Source of the DNA: Acarospora socialis
Lineage: Eukaryota; Ascomycota; Lecanoromycetes; Acarosporales; Acarosporaceae
Length of the DNA stretch: 64,000 nucleotides
Assembly: GCA_025617375.2 (NCBI GenBank)
Contig: JAMYGW020000005.1
Span: 1,550,001 to 1,614,000 of the forward strand
Direction of reading: 5' to 3'
How positions within the stretch are numbered: position 1 is the stretch's first letter; the number at the start of each line of letters is the position of its first letter. Below are positions 1 to 12,769 of the stretch, piece after piece. The position numbers and the translations under genes are program-made. The notes under the pieces are model-generated. The model worked only from the letters and a program-made list of their open reading frames with translations, had not been told where the DNA came from and made no database searches.

Positions 1-244
1 TTACTACTACAATTCACCTAATGATGCATACAAATCAGTCACAAAATGCTCTCACTGTTGCTTTCATTTCAACATCTATGACAAGTTTATAGAGCATATG
101 CAAAGAGAAGAACACAAGACATAGAGATTTGCATACTAGTTAGCATGAGATTCTCTGATCACTGTGGTATTTGTTTTAGTGAATAGATATTGTGATGTGT
201 TTTGCAATGAGAACATTGCTTTTTTTGTTTTGTTGTGAGCATAT

Positions 245-540
245 TGTTATGATTAAACCCTAGGTCTTTGCTTACCTGACTGCTTACTCAGTCATGTCTA
301 TTCACTTAAATCTTATATAACTTTCACACATAGCTTAAAGTAGAAGAACAAGAGACTTACACTTATACACTTGATCTAAATAGTCACAGCTTCAGTTCAC
401 ATACTATTTACTATATAGCATTGAGCTCAATAGAACACTACTGAGAACTTAACTTCTCATTGTGAGTATTGCACTCTTAACACTTATGCTGTTCTGTTTA
501 TATCTGAGATATAATCAGTAAATATTAAACAACAATAACA
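245..540. repeat. Possible LTR (TGTTAT...ATAACA ends)
   Basis: A 296-bp segment begins TGTTAT and ends ATAACA, a 6-bp terminal inverted repeat of the same kind as the other LTRs in this window. It is richer in retained CCC/GGT triplets than its surroundings. No partner copy and no matching 5-bp flank were found, so it could be the 5' LTR of an element whose remainder (541-2096, then 7561 onward) was split by the Copia insertion, or it could be chance. Confidence 0.3.
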
Positions 541-2096
541 GTTCATTCATCTCATCACTCATTTCTTCTCTCTCAACTTTTTTCACATATTATTTTTTCA
601 CTTCTGCAATTTATATCAGTTCAAATCAACAGTGATAGCATCATAAATTCAGACATGCAAACAGTATGTAATTTAATGATCAATTCTAATAATGATTTTA
701 ATGCTAACAAGAATCAAAATACTTAATACATAACTGCACTCTAAGATTTTCATATCTGATCAGTTAAAACACAACAATTTTATTAATGAAGCAGACAATT
801 CAGAAATCAATGCAGTTGTATATTTTAACACTTTGTTTTAACACTTAAATGATAATATACTGATTATTGTTGCAGCTTAAGTTGTTTTTCAAGAATATTA
901 TAATGAGATTGAATATGAAGAGTGTTGTTGTCATTGATAACATTGTTGAGAATGATCTTAAGAAAAATGATGTTGAGAAAAATATTATTGAAAAAAACAG
1001 TGATAAGAACAATAATATTGAGAAGAACAGCAATACAAATATGTGTTTTAATACATCATTTTAAAGCTAAATTGATATTGATATACTGATAACTGTTAAA
1101 CTGAGTTATCTTCTTATAAAAGTGATGTGAATGATAACAATATGAGAGAAATTGACACAAAGATGTGTTTTAATGCAATAATTTAATGTCAGTTCAATTA
1201 CTATATTAATGAATAAAATATAAAGTTCTCATAACTCATCATCAAAGATTCATCAATTTAAGCAGACAAAATGAAAGTGCATCAGTTTCAAATTCTTAGC
1301 AAAGAAAAAGAAGTGATAAGTTAAGAGAGACTTCACATTATCATTATTTTTTGAAGTCAAAAATTTCTCATTAATTAAAGAATAACAGCAGAATTACTGT
1401 ATTACTGAAACAAAAGATCATTCATTGATGAATTTAAATTTTACTTCAAGTAAAACATCATCTAAGTATAGTATAAATTCTGCAATAACTCAGATCAGAG
1501 AGCAATGATAAATACTATTTAATAATTTCACAACAAATTAAATTAAACAAGTAAATATAGCAGATCAGAATACAAAACATGTTGTTTTAAAGAAACTGTA
1601 TGCATTTAATGATTAAAAATCAGCAACAAAGACTCAGCAAAAGATTCTGAAAGATGACACTGTTAATATATTAAAAGTTAAACATTATAATTTCAACATT
1701 TTCAGTAAATGTTTTCTGAATTCTAATAGTTAATTTTAATATTCATATTCTGATCTGCTTATAAAGAAATTTCTTATTAATCAAATTAAAATTGAAATGC
1801 ATTAATTACAGAGATAAATCAAAGTTCAGAAGAAAAAAGATTGTGTGATTCTGTTTAAAAAAGTTTATGTTAAATGAATAATTGAAGAATTCAGCAAAGT
1901 TGTTTCAATATTGATTTTTACTTCACTTAAACTAATATATTGTTGCAGATTGAATCTGAAAATGTTATGAGTAAGTTTGAAAAGATGTAAATTAATAATT
2001 TCACAATAATTATTAAGCATCAAGAACACATAATCAATTTGTGCAGAGAAAAGTTCTTGAAGACAGTCAGAAATAAGAACTTAAAGAAAACAATAA
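541..2096. other. AT-rich stretch without a recognisable gene
   Basis: This stretch has very low GC, with almost no CG, CC or GG dinucleotides. Short Asn/Lys-rich reading frames (for example around 867-1064) are low-complexity and have no recognisable motif. The DNA just before 2097 and just after 7560 was continuous before the Copia element inserted, so 541-2096 and 7561 onward belong to one older sequence. I cannot assign it to a family. Confidence 0.5.
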
Positions 2097-2306
2097 TGTT
2101 AAAAAGTATGATGTTCTAACTGCTTCTATAGTCTTAGTTGAGACTAGTGTCAGAAATTACTCATTATTCATATAGTCTGTGTGACAGAGTATGTAAATAG
2201 ATAATCTTTACAACTTACATTGATCATAATCAAGTCAACAGTGTATATTTCATTAAATAGACAGTTAGTCAGCAGTATAGCACAGATATTCTTTTATTTC
2301 TCAATA
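2097..2306 (+). repeat. 5' LTR of the Copia-type element
   Basis: This is the 210-bp left LTR. It is alignable over its full length with 7351-7560 and, in reverse complement, with the solo LTR at 24551-24760. It starts TGTTAAAAAG. The AATAA target duplication lies immediately upstream. Confidence 0.85.
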
Positions 2307-2359
2307 AATTATGAGTTCAGATTAGCAAGAAGCTTTTTAAAGAAAGTGCATACTATTTT

Positions 2360-2622
2360 AATATCTCAGCAGCTTGATACAGAAACTCAAAGATTGAGTA
2401 AAACAAGCATTACTGATCATTGATATAGAGTTTTAAAATTGAATAAAACAAAACTCTTAACAGCTTGATACAGAATTAAAACAAACACTCTTAATTATCA
2501 ATACAGAACTCAAAAATTGAGCAAAACAATATTCTTGACACTTAATACAGAGCTTTAAAATTGAGTAAAATGAAACTTACTGACAACTTAATACAGTGCT
2601 CAATGATTGAGCAAATAAGCAC
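2360..2622 (+). repeat. Degenerate tandem repeat, about 45-bp period, in the Copia leader
   Basis: About six imperfect copies of a unit built around TTGATACAGAACTCAAA and ATTGAGTAAAACAA run head to tail just after the 5' LTR. Units start near 2367, 2412, 2464, 2500, 2543 and 2587. The array lies in the untranslated leader of the element, so it may have been part of its promoter or packaging leader; that role is inference. Confidence 0.6.
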
Positions 2623-5600
2623 ACACACTTCTTTTTTCTCTTATTTACATTATCTTCTTTTATACATCTTATTACTTCACATTATTCATTTCTTATACTA
2701 CATACTGACTACTGTCAAAAGCTACATTATGAATTTTGATGACTCTTTCACAAAGTAACAAACAACTCATCTCAATTCTCAGTTGCAAGAACTGCAATCA
2801 ATGATTTACTCTCATAAGAAAATGATTGATAAATGAAAATCTGTGATATATTATTAAGATCTTAATAATTAATACTTTTATCAATGACTTCTTCTTCTTA
2901 CTCAGCAATTTTAATTTTAAAAGTTAAAAGTCTGACACAAAAATTCTGTACTAACTCATTATTTATATCAGTGCAGATGATCAGAAATATATTGCAGACA
3001 AAATTAATGTAAAGAATACTTAAAATGTCTTGAAGTTCAAATACAAAAAGAAGCTGCAGATCACTGAAAAACAATATTTAATGAAATTTATTGAATACAA
3101 AATATCAACAAATGTATTTATCAATAAGATATAAACACATCTCAGTAAGCTGAGCAGAAAAATTACTGTAACTCAGTCTGATATAACTGATTTATTTAAG
3201 TCTGAGCAACAATTTCAGACATTTCTTTAAACATTATCTGAAAATTACACAGTGATTTGTAACACAATCAACATTTAAAACATCTCAAACATTAAGAAAA
3301 GTCTGTAGAAGCTTTAAGAGAAAAAATACAATTAAAGACTGTTGAGACTGTTTTATAAACAGATCAATGCAAAGAGAAAGATTTGACACACTTATATCAG
3401 CATGATGTGAGATATCATTATTGAAGATTGTTAAGTTTTGACAATGATCACTCTTCTCAGCATAAATCAATTAAATATCTTCTTTACTGTGACTCTCATC
3501 ACATTTAAGACTGTAAATATTTTTCTGCTGTTCACAAGAATATTAAGTTAAAAAAGTTATCTGTTTCAATTGTAATCAAGTTAGTTAAAAAGTTAAATAA
3601 GTTGTCTGCAGACAATTTACATCATAAAAACAAAATAAAATTCAAGTACAGAAACAGAAAGCATAAAGTTTTTAATACTGAGACTGAAAAAAACAATAAC
3701 TCATTTTTATTTAAGTCTGATGCAGAGAAAAACAATGAGATTGTTACTCTGTTTAAAAAAGTTATTGGTAAGATATTTAGCTTTGAATAAGTTGTAAATT
3801 TTGAATACTTCACATATATAACTAATCAACATTAACTCTTCAGTGACTCTTTGATATGCATATGATGTCAAAGAATTAAAGTTGAAAAAAAACACTTATA
3901 CTCTCACTACTATAAAGTAACTATGATGCAGAACAGATTCAGAAACTTTGTGAATTTAAATTTAACATTTTATGTGTCTGAATTAAAAGTTAATCTTTTA
4001 TTAAGAAAGCAAATATGCAAAATGAAATTGCAGAAAAACTTTGATCAGCATAGTCTTTATATATGAAATAAACATAACAATATTATAATAGAAGTGTTTG
4101 AGCAGAATAGTGTCTATATAGTTAAATATATTGTGAAAAAACTGAATAAATTTACTCTGTTATCTGTCATACATATATTATTCAATTTCAAGATGACTCT
4201 TTCAGTTACAATATCAAATGTAAACTTTCAGATGCAGACTAACTCATTAAGCTCTGCTGACACTTTATTTTCTGTTGACATTTCATTTTTGAGTGAAAAG
4301 ATTAAGATTTACAAACTATGACATCAATAATTCATTTATCTTGACTCTGCAAAGCTTCACAATCTTTATAAAGTTATAATTCTTGAAAAGTCAATTTTCA
4401 TTGCTGAAGACAAGAAGAATGTATGTGAAGTTTATGCTATTATTAAGTTTGTTAATCAGTAAAAATACACTGTAAATAAGCAGAAGATCAACATTCTTAT
4501 TTTGATTTTCATTAATCTATATGATTTCTTATTTCTGTCATTTACTGAACATCAGTATTTTCTGAAGATTGTGAATAATTATTTTTGAAAAACATGAATA
4601 ATATCACTGAAGTGATGCAATAATGTTTTATAGAAACTGCAAGAGTAACAACTAAAGATTGAGTTTCAGACTGATGCAAGAATGTTTACTGTATAAAGTG
4701 ATAATATTAAAGAATTAAAATCAATTTTGAATGACTGATGCAAATTCTTTAACATTATACTGCAGTACACTGTGTTTTATATGTTTATTCAGAATAATAT
4801 TGTCAAAAAAGTCATCTGTATCACTGAGAATTCAATGTATATTATGATTAAAAAAACAAAACTTTCAATAAAATTCTAAATGAAAACAGCATAAACAGAT
4901 GTTTATCTTTACAATTGAACAGCAACTGATTTCTTGATTAACAGCAGATAAATAACTTTGAAAAAGATCTTCACTGATGTGCAGCTGTTCATTGATCACA
5001 TTTATGTTTAAAATTGCAAATACTACTTCTATATTGATCTTAAATTGTTGTTAAAAAGTAGACAGAATAAATTTATGAATTGAGAATAAATAAAAATTTT
5101 TATAAATTATACAGATTAAATCACAAAGCAGTATCTGTTTTGAGTCTCAGATCTTAAGTGAATCATTAAAAATTATGTTGTAAAGTTTGCTGAGAATGAG
5201 AAGAGAGATAGTGTTGATCTTAAACTGCAAAGATAAACATTAAATATTCTGTCTGAACAAAAGTCAGTTGAGTAATTATGAAAAAATGCAGTTATCACAG
5301 ATTTTACAGCATTTACAACTCTGTTTACTGTCTCTGAACAAACTCACAAATTTAGATTCATGAGTTTAGATAAAAAAGAAAAGTTTAAATTGATTATAGA
5401 CAATTTTGACACATTGTCATCAGACATTCATATGATAAATAAATTAATCATAATCAACTCAAACAGATCACAGACAAGTGAACAGAGTGAAATTAAATAA
5501 TTTTTATATATTGAAGTTTTTGTCAGCAAAGCACTGAATATTTTAACTGAGAAAGTCAAGACATTCTTGTGTGTTGAGATTTCAAAGAGAAAATGAAACA

Positions 5601-7350
5601 GCAACAATGAAGACTTCAATAAACTTATGATTAAGATATCATAAATTATGTAAATGCTCACAGTATTCATCACAAATAATGAGAAAGACACTGAGAATAT
5701 CAGATTTGACATTTTCACATTTGTTATTTAAATCAAAGCAATGAGAGACTCAGTCTGAAAAAAAATGTAAAAGAATGTTATTTATGCAGAGTTGACAACT
5801 TTGACAATCAATAAAACATAAAAAGAGATTGTGTCATCAAAAAACACAAACATAGTGATCAGTAAGTAAATGTTTAAATTTAAACTGAACACTGATGAAT
5901 TTCTGAACAAATTTAAGACAAAAGTTATGACAAGAGATTTTTCACAGATGTATAACATTGATTATAAGAATATCTTTGCATCTACAGTTAAGTTCAACAC
6001 TTTTTGAGTCTTTCTTGTTATTGTTGTTCTTGAAAATCTTAAATATCATCAAGTAAACATCAACAATGTCTTCACAAAGTTCTTTCTTAAAAAGATCATC
6101 TACATGATAATTTTTTCTAAAGTTTAAATTGCATTTAACTGTGCACTGCTTATACTGTGTAGTCTTTATGATCTGAAGTAAACTGCACAAAATTGACATA
6201 AATAATGTATCACTGATCTGTGTAAATTAAATTTTCATTAAAACAATGTTAATTCATGTTTTCTCATTAACAGCATCAAAAGAATTATGCTGTTTCTTTA
6301 TATAAATAATATAATTGTAGTCTCAGTAAGTCTAATATATGTTTTCTGATTCAAGAAAGTTCTTGTGAAAATGTTTAAAAGTTAAGAATTTGAGAAAGAT
6401 ACAGAAAATTCTTGACATATAAATCACATATAATTACAAGAAAAGAACTCTACATCTAGATCAGACTTATTATGTAAACAAGATGTTGAGAGATTTTCAT
6501 ATGTAATTTAATAAACACAAGATCACAACAATCTTACTCAATAAATATGATGCTCTTCATCTCATTAACTCAGCTGATCAAAGAATAAATTAAAGACAGT
6601 ATTAACATGCAATTGAAAATCTGATGTATGCAGCAATTCATATTTGATTAAATATTGTCTTTACTTTAAATTAATTAAATCAGTATCTTAATGATTTCAC
6701 AGAACATCATGAACATGTGCTTAAGAAACTGCTGCAATATGTGAGATCAATCATTAATTTTAATATTGTGTACAGATTTAGTGAGAATTAAGTCATACTT
6801 AAATACTCTGACTTCAACTATGCATCAGATAAATAAGATTGAAAGTTAATTCTGAAACATATATACATGCTTAAAGACAAATTAATGTTATAAATAAATT
6901 AAAAACAAAAATCTGTTGTTATCTTAATTACAGAGACTGAATACATAATTATGTCAATATATGCAAAGACTGAGATCTGACTTACACAGATGCTGCAAAA
7001 CATAAATATAAACAAGTATCTTGAAGATAATTAATACTGTGTAAACATCAAGAAAAATAAAGCTCATCAAGTAATTTCATTTCTTCAGCTCAAGAAAGAC
7101 AATCAGACTGTTTTAACTTTAATTAAAAATGCACATGTATATGAGTGATCAAAATATATTAACATTGTTTATCATTATATTCATGATCTGCACAAGCAAA
7201 ATCAGATTTATGTAAACTTTGTGCTCAGTTAAGACATAATGACTGATGAACTAATTAAGTTTTTATTTAAATGAATCTTTAAGTGTTTTGTTGAACAACT
7301 GAAACTTACTGTTAATAAAAGTTAATAGATGCAGTGTCATCAAGTGAAAG

Positions 7351-7560
7351 TGTTAAGAAGTATAATATTCTAGTTACTTCTATAGTTTTAGTTAAAATTA
7401 GTGTCAAAGATTACTCATTATTCATATAGTCTGTGTGATAAAGTATGTAAATAAATAATCTTTACAATTCATGTTGATCATAATCAAGTCAACAGTGTAC
7501 ATTTCACTAGATAGACAGTTAGTCAGCAGTATAGCATGAGTATTCTTTTATTTCTTAATA
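7351..7560 (+). repeat. 3' LTR of the Copia-type element
   Basis: This is the 210-bp right LTR, the partner of 2097-2306, beginning TGTTAAGAAG and ending TTTCTTAATA. It is followed directly by AATAA, the second half of the target duplication. Confidence 0.85.
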
Positions 7561-8150
7561 AATAAGAAGATTTCAATTGCAGATTGAAAATCTGAAATAT
7601 ATTGAGCATAAAGAGCATGAGTAAGAATTAAACACATATCATATCATTTTAATACATTTTTTTAACACATCAGATCTCAGTATTCACAAAACTGACATGT
7701 TTATAGTTATATTTTGTCATTTGTCATGAAACAAACAGATAAAAAGAAAAAGAGTATTGTTGTAGAATTACAAATTTATGTAAAGCTAAGTAATGATGAG
7801 CAATTCAATAAAATAATCTCAGTAAACAATCTTCTTATCAATTCTTCAACAGATACTTCAGAGATTGAAGTATTGTACTTTTCAATTTTAAGTTTCAGTA
7901 GTGAACATAAATATTATTATTATTATTATTCTTACACTAAACTAACTATATTAAGCAGAACTTCTCTTCAGTTCATATCTTAGAAAATTTTAAAAGAATG
8001 AAAATCTAAGCTCATAATGTTCTTTGTATGAAAGTAGATTAAATACAAAAGTTGAGTGAATAAGACATAAAATGAGTGATTTCACTTTTAATCATAAAGA
8101 ACACTGATCATAAATCAGAACTAACTTAGATGACTGTCATACACAATTCA
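7561..8150. other. AT-rich stretch, no identifiable gene
   Basis: This is the continuation of the sequence that received the Copia element. An 89-codon plus-strand frame (7714-7983) contains a short (ATT)n microsatellite (about 7909-7931) that encodes a run of tyrosines. It shows no family motif and is probably chance. Nothing else is recognisable. Confidence 0.5.
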
Positions 8151-8159
8151 TTTAACAGT

Positions 8160-11100
8160 TTTATAAATCAGCTCTTTGATGAACAGAAGTCATATAAAGT
8201 TTTTTTTTTCTTTTTAAATAATAAACAACTGAGAGTTCTTTCTGATCTCATATGTCAGCAATATATGTTGTGAAGTTTTTACTTTCTTATTATACAGACA
8301 GTTAACAGAGAAAATTTCAGAAATTTTAATCTTGTAAAAAAAGTAATTATAATCAATACATTTCATACAAAACTGAATCAATTCTGAACTTTTCATCTTT
8401 CTCAGTCTCTGATGAAGCTGAAGAACTTTTTTAAAAAATAAATCAATAATTTAATTTCATCTTCTGATCTTCTTTTCTTGATTAATATTATATTATTTTT
8501 GAGTTCATACATTTTGTACAGTCTTCTTCAAGCTAATTTTTTCTGTCAGTTTCATTGAGAAGTGAGTGACTGTCACAGTCATCATGAATTAATAAACTTT
8601 TTGTTTAATTTTTTTTTTAATGAGACAGCAGATTTTGTTTTTCATTTCTGCAAAGACTGTGCTCTTTGTATAAACAGTATAAATTTGCACTTTATCATCT
8701 AAATATAAATTAAGAAAATAAATGTAGATCTCAGTTTTCAGAATACTAATTGAAGTAATTTAATAGATGTTAACAATTATACAAAAATATTTGAACTGAG
8801 TGATTTTAATTGCACTGATAACTTTCTTTATGTGATGATTTTTAACAGATGTGTGTTAAATATATACTTCATAAATCATTGTTGATCAAATGACTGTAAA
8901 TCTGTTGAAATTGTATAAAAAAAGTCTTTTAAATAAATGCTGCTATTTTAATTAGTGCTTCTGTCTGTTTGATCATTTTGTTTTGAAGAATTTTAATATG
9001 AGTGATTTATTTGAGTTTAGAGTCAAATTAAATTTCTAAGATTTTCACACTTAAGAAAAATCAATTCATTGTTCTGAATTCATACAACTTTCTATATATT
9101 GAATTTGATTTTGATTCTGAAAAAATAAATCATTTTATATTTATGAAAAACAAATTTAGCTTTATGTTGTGTGATTCAGTTTTTACATTCTCTATGAATT
9201 CTTTTCAGTTTGATGCAGTTAATCTCAGTAAATAATTTATACAAAAGAATGTTGACATCATCAGAAAAATTAATTGTTAAAATTTTCTCTTTTAATCAAT
9301 TACATCACTTCAGCAGATCTGCATTGTAGAATAAAAAGAAAATAAATGATAAAAAAAAAGTTTTATAAAACTTCAGTCTTCACAGAGAAACAATTTATCT
9401 TCTGTTTTTGTATAATCAGTAAAATAGTTTGATTGTGAAAAAAGCTCTGAATTCATCATATAATTTAATAAAATATTTATTTTTTCTGCAAGTTGTTTAG
9501 AAGTCAAGTTAAATTCATTGTATCAAAGACTTTCACTATATTCATTGATAAAAGAATGACAACATGCTTTTTACTTTTTCAGATCATACAAATTTAATTT
9601 ATTAATAAATTTAATGTAGTTTTTGTGAATCATTCTGTTTTGCATCTTATCTAACTTTTAAAAAAAAAATTATTGTTTTTTATAATCTACTTAATTTATA
9701 CAGTAAACAGAATCTTCATAATCTTTTTTATTATGTTCAGCAGAACAATTAATCTTTATAATTTAATTTCTTTGTAGAATTGCTTTTCTAACTTGTGTAA
9801 CATTATTATACAAGCTTTCTTGTATTTTTCAAAAAGAAAGTTTAGCTTTTAGCTTATATTGATGAGATTAATTATGACTTGAATAAATTTGAATTTCATT
9901 GTTTTAAAAAAGCAATATGAGATGCTGTTTAACTCTGAAACATTGTGAAATACTTTTGTATGAAGAATTACAGAAATCTTTTTGACATTAATTGAATTAA
10001 AGATGAATATAAATTGAATAAAGACTTTTAAATTAATAAATCTGTTTATCTGTGAAAATCAGAGCACTTTGACATTCAAAATATTTTGAAAATTGATCAT
10101 CATTTTAAGATAAAATTTTTTCTTGAAGATCTCAGCTTTTTTATTCAGAGTATAAATTTCTTTATGTGTTGTACAAATTAAAAGAACTGTTGCTGCAAAA
10201 TTTAAATCTTTATTTTTTATTTTAATCAAAATTTAAAACTCATTTCTCTCTGCTGTCTCACTGATCACATTGTAAAAGTGTATAATTTTTGTTTTTGTGA
10301 TCAGATTTTTCTTAATTTTGTCTTTCATCTTAATTAACTTTCATACTTCTTTCATATGAATTATTTTTACTTATTATTTTGTTTTTCTTTTTTATCTGAC
10401 TATCTCATCAATTGTGTTTGTTCATCAGACTTCTTTTTGATTCAAGAACTTATATATAGAAACTGAGTTACTGATTAATATCTCAATGATGTTGACAAGA
10501 TACTCTGTGTATTGTACAATTTCAGTTTTTGTTAATAAATTTTAATTTGTCTAAAGATGTTGAGTTTCAATCAGTATGATTTTTTAATTCATTTTTTTTC
10601 AGCATCTCATCTTGCTTTGAGTGATTTGTATAATCTTAAAATTAAAAATCACTGAGATTGAAAGATGATCTGAATTATAATTCATGTTCTTTTTAATAAA
10701 GTATTTTTTCAGCTGATTTGTAAGAGTTTAACTGACAAAGATTAGATTTATTGTACTGAAAATTTCTTAAATATGTTAAGTAAAGATTTTTAATGTAATC
10801 AATAAAGAAAGATTGTACAATGTAACAGTTTCAGCAAAAACTTCTCTTATGTTGTAAATGCTTAAGTTAAAGAGTTCACTTCACAGTGAATAATGTAGAT
10901 TGAAGTTTTCTAAAACTATGTGTTCATTTTTTTTTTGTATAAGTGTTAACAGAAGAAAAATAAAGAAAAAGTAATCAGTGTTTGTGTGACTTTCTGAAAA
11001 CTGCAAATAAATATTGTATATTTAAAGAGTTCTGTCATTCATATGAAGACAGAGTATACATAAGTTGAGAATGAGAAAGTTTACTAATTAAATGTTAAAA

Positions 11101-12720
11101 TTAAATCTTTTGTTAATTAGAAAACAACTTTATCATAAAATCAGATCATGTTGTAAGATGAAAGAAGTGATCTTAAAGTTGTAAAATATTAATGTAAAAG
11201 AATTTTGTCAGAATTTCTGAATTATCAAAATATTGTACAATTAGATTGTCTTGTCAGTCAGAAGAAAACTCATTATTTTGTTTTTACTTTTCTACACATT
11301 ATATTGCAGAATGAATAGCTTATTCATTAATTTGTAATTGAGAAAGTATTTTTGTGATTATAAAATCTGTACAATCAACTATCAATATCTTAAATATTTT
11401 TTTCTTTTTTTTTTCAGAATTAAAAGAAAGTCATTATCACTGACTATTGTAACTGAACTTAAGAACTGAAAAGTGAAACTGATATTTTTATGAGAGAATG
11501 TTCTGAATAAAATATTTAGTGAAGTTTTAAGAAAAGAATCTTTGATTGAAATCTGAAAATGTGTAAATTATACAAGATAAATTTGTTTTACTTTTTTCAC
11601 TTTTTTTACTCTTTTTAAACAATGTTTAACTCATACAGAATAATCTTTGTTTTTCTTTTTGCATAATGCACATTAGATTTTCAGAGAATTTTTTTTTAAT
11701 ATAATTCTCAATTATGTGATTTGATGCTGCACAAAAATCATATTGTACAATTTTCTTGCAGTGCTTAACTGTGTAATTCTTGTACTACTGATATTTAAAG
11801 CATCAATTGACAATGCAGTTTTCAGAGAAAATTTTACAATCATGAAACTTAAAGTTAAAAAGAAGATCATTTTGCAGAAGATAATTTGTTTGTTTAGCTT
11901 TTGTTATTTTAATGTGAAGTAATTTAAAAAAATATTCTTGTACAATTGTCTTCTTAAATCATTTTATTTGTAGAATTTTCACTTGTTTCTTAAATTGTGA
12001 ATTTTGCATGTAAAGAATCTCTATTGTTTTAGCTTGATTCTTGTTGTTTATGAAGATAATTTGAATTTCATAAATCATAATAATGTGTTTCTGCTGCTTA
12101 ATTCTGATATTGAATTTAAAGATTTATATAATTTTCTCTTTCTTTTTTCACATCATTTTGTTCTTTTTCTTCTCAAAAATGAAAATTACATCATCACTAA
12201 ACAGACATCTTGCAGTCATTATTATTTCTGAGATTTTTATCTTTTTTTATATCTTTCATATAATGTTCTGTTCTGTTCTTGTTCTTTGTATTTTTGTTTT
12301 CATTTTTAATTTAATCATTATTTTCTGAAATCTTCTCTGAGATATTGATAAAATTTTTATTTTAAAACTCTTGAACTGACTGCTGCTGCTGAGTATGTTT
12401 GTAAGAATGTGAAGACTTTAACAAAATCTTATATAATATTTATAAAATTCTTAATTTACTTTTTAATCTTCTGAAAATCAATATTCAAAATATCACTTTT
12501 TTTTTCTGCATCACAGTTTTAATCATTTTTCAAATCTCTTTTATCTTAATCAAATAGTTATTGATTTATACAAAACAATTTAGAGTGCTGATTGTCTCTG
12601 AGAGACTTTGAGAGTGATGAGAGAAATGAACTTTTTACTTAAGTAAGATTTCACTGCAATACATTTTTTCTGATTCTTCATCATCTTTCATCATTGTATA
12701 ATTTCTTTTATAAGTTATAC
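8160..12720 (-). mobile_element. Old Tad1-type LINE (family D, copy 1), heavily mutated
   Basis: The minus strand reads as a decayed fungal Tad1-clade non-LTR retrotransposon. Around 9480-9680 it matches the reverse-transcriptase core (FTKTTLNLL, then HVVILLSMNIVKVFDTMN, which corresponds to the usual 'TETALELL...LSLDVAGAFDNV' block). Near 8640-8720 it matches the region after the RT (LNLYLDDKVQIYTVYTK). Around 12130-12320 it resembles the ORF1 stretch 'ATQKLPSGD...F' (TARCLFSDDVIFIFEKKK). Stops occur throughout all frames, so no protein can be made. Related pieces of the same family lie at 23895-25312, 37850-39095 and 52276-52890. The 3' end lies on the left; both outer limits are estimates from where similarity between copies stops. 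Confidence 0.7.
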
Positions 12721-12769
12721 AAAATATCAGTCAGATATATTGAACAGAAGTTATGAATAAAGTTTTTTC

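Larger units (their letters stand above)
2097..7560 (+). mobile_element. Copia-type LTR retrotransposon (fossil)
   Basis: A 5464-bp element has two 210-bp LTRs (2097-2306 and 7351-7560) and a perfect 5-bp target duplication, AATAA (2092-2096 and 7561-7565). The plus strand still shows a Copia pol order: the 3' third (about 6400-7290) resembles the end of a Copia reverse transcriptase followed by RNase H, for example the blocks EHHEHVLKKLLQYVRS and SKYINIVYHYIHDL. The element is broken by many lesions (dozens) and is old. The two LTRs differ mostly by transitions. It is a fossil with no expected coding capacity. Family assignment rests on the RNase H end and is fairly secure; the gag and integrase parts are too decayed for me to place. 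Confidence 0.85.

Noticed and set aside
845-4321. Numerous 60-100 codon frames rich in Phe, Ile, Asn and Lys in the AT-rich blocks.
   Set aside because: Such frames are expected by chance in low-GC DNA, lack motifs, and most overlap recognisable decayed elements in another frame.
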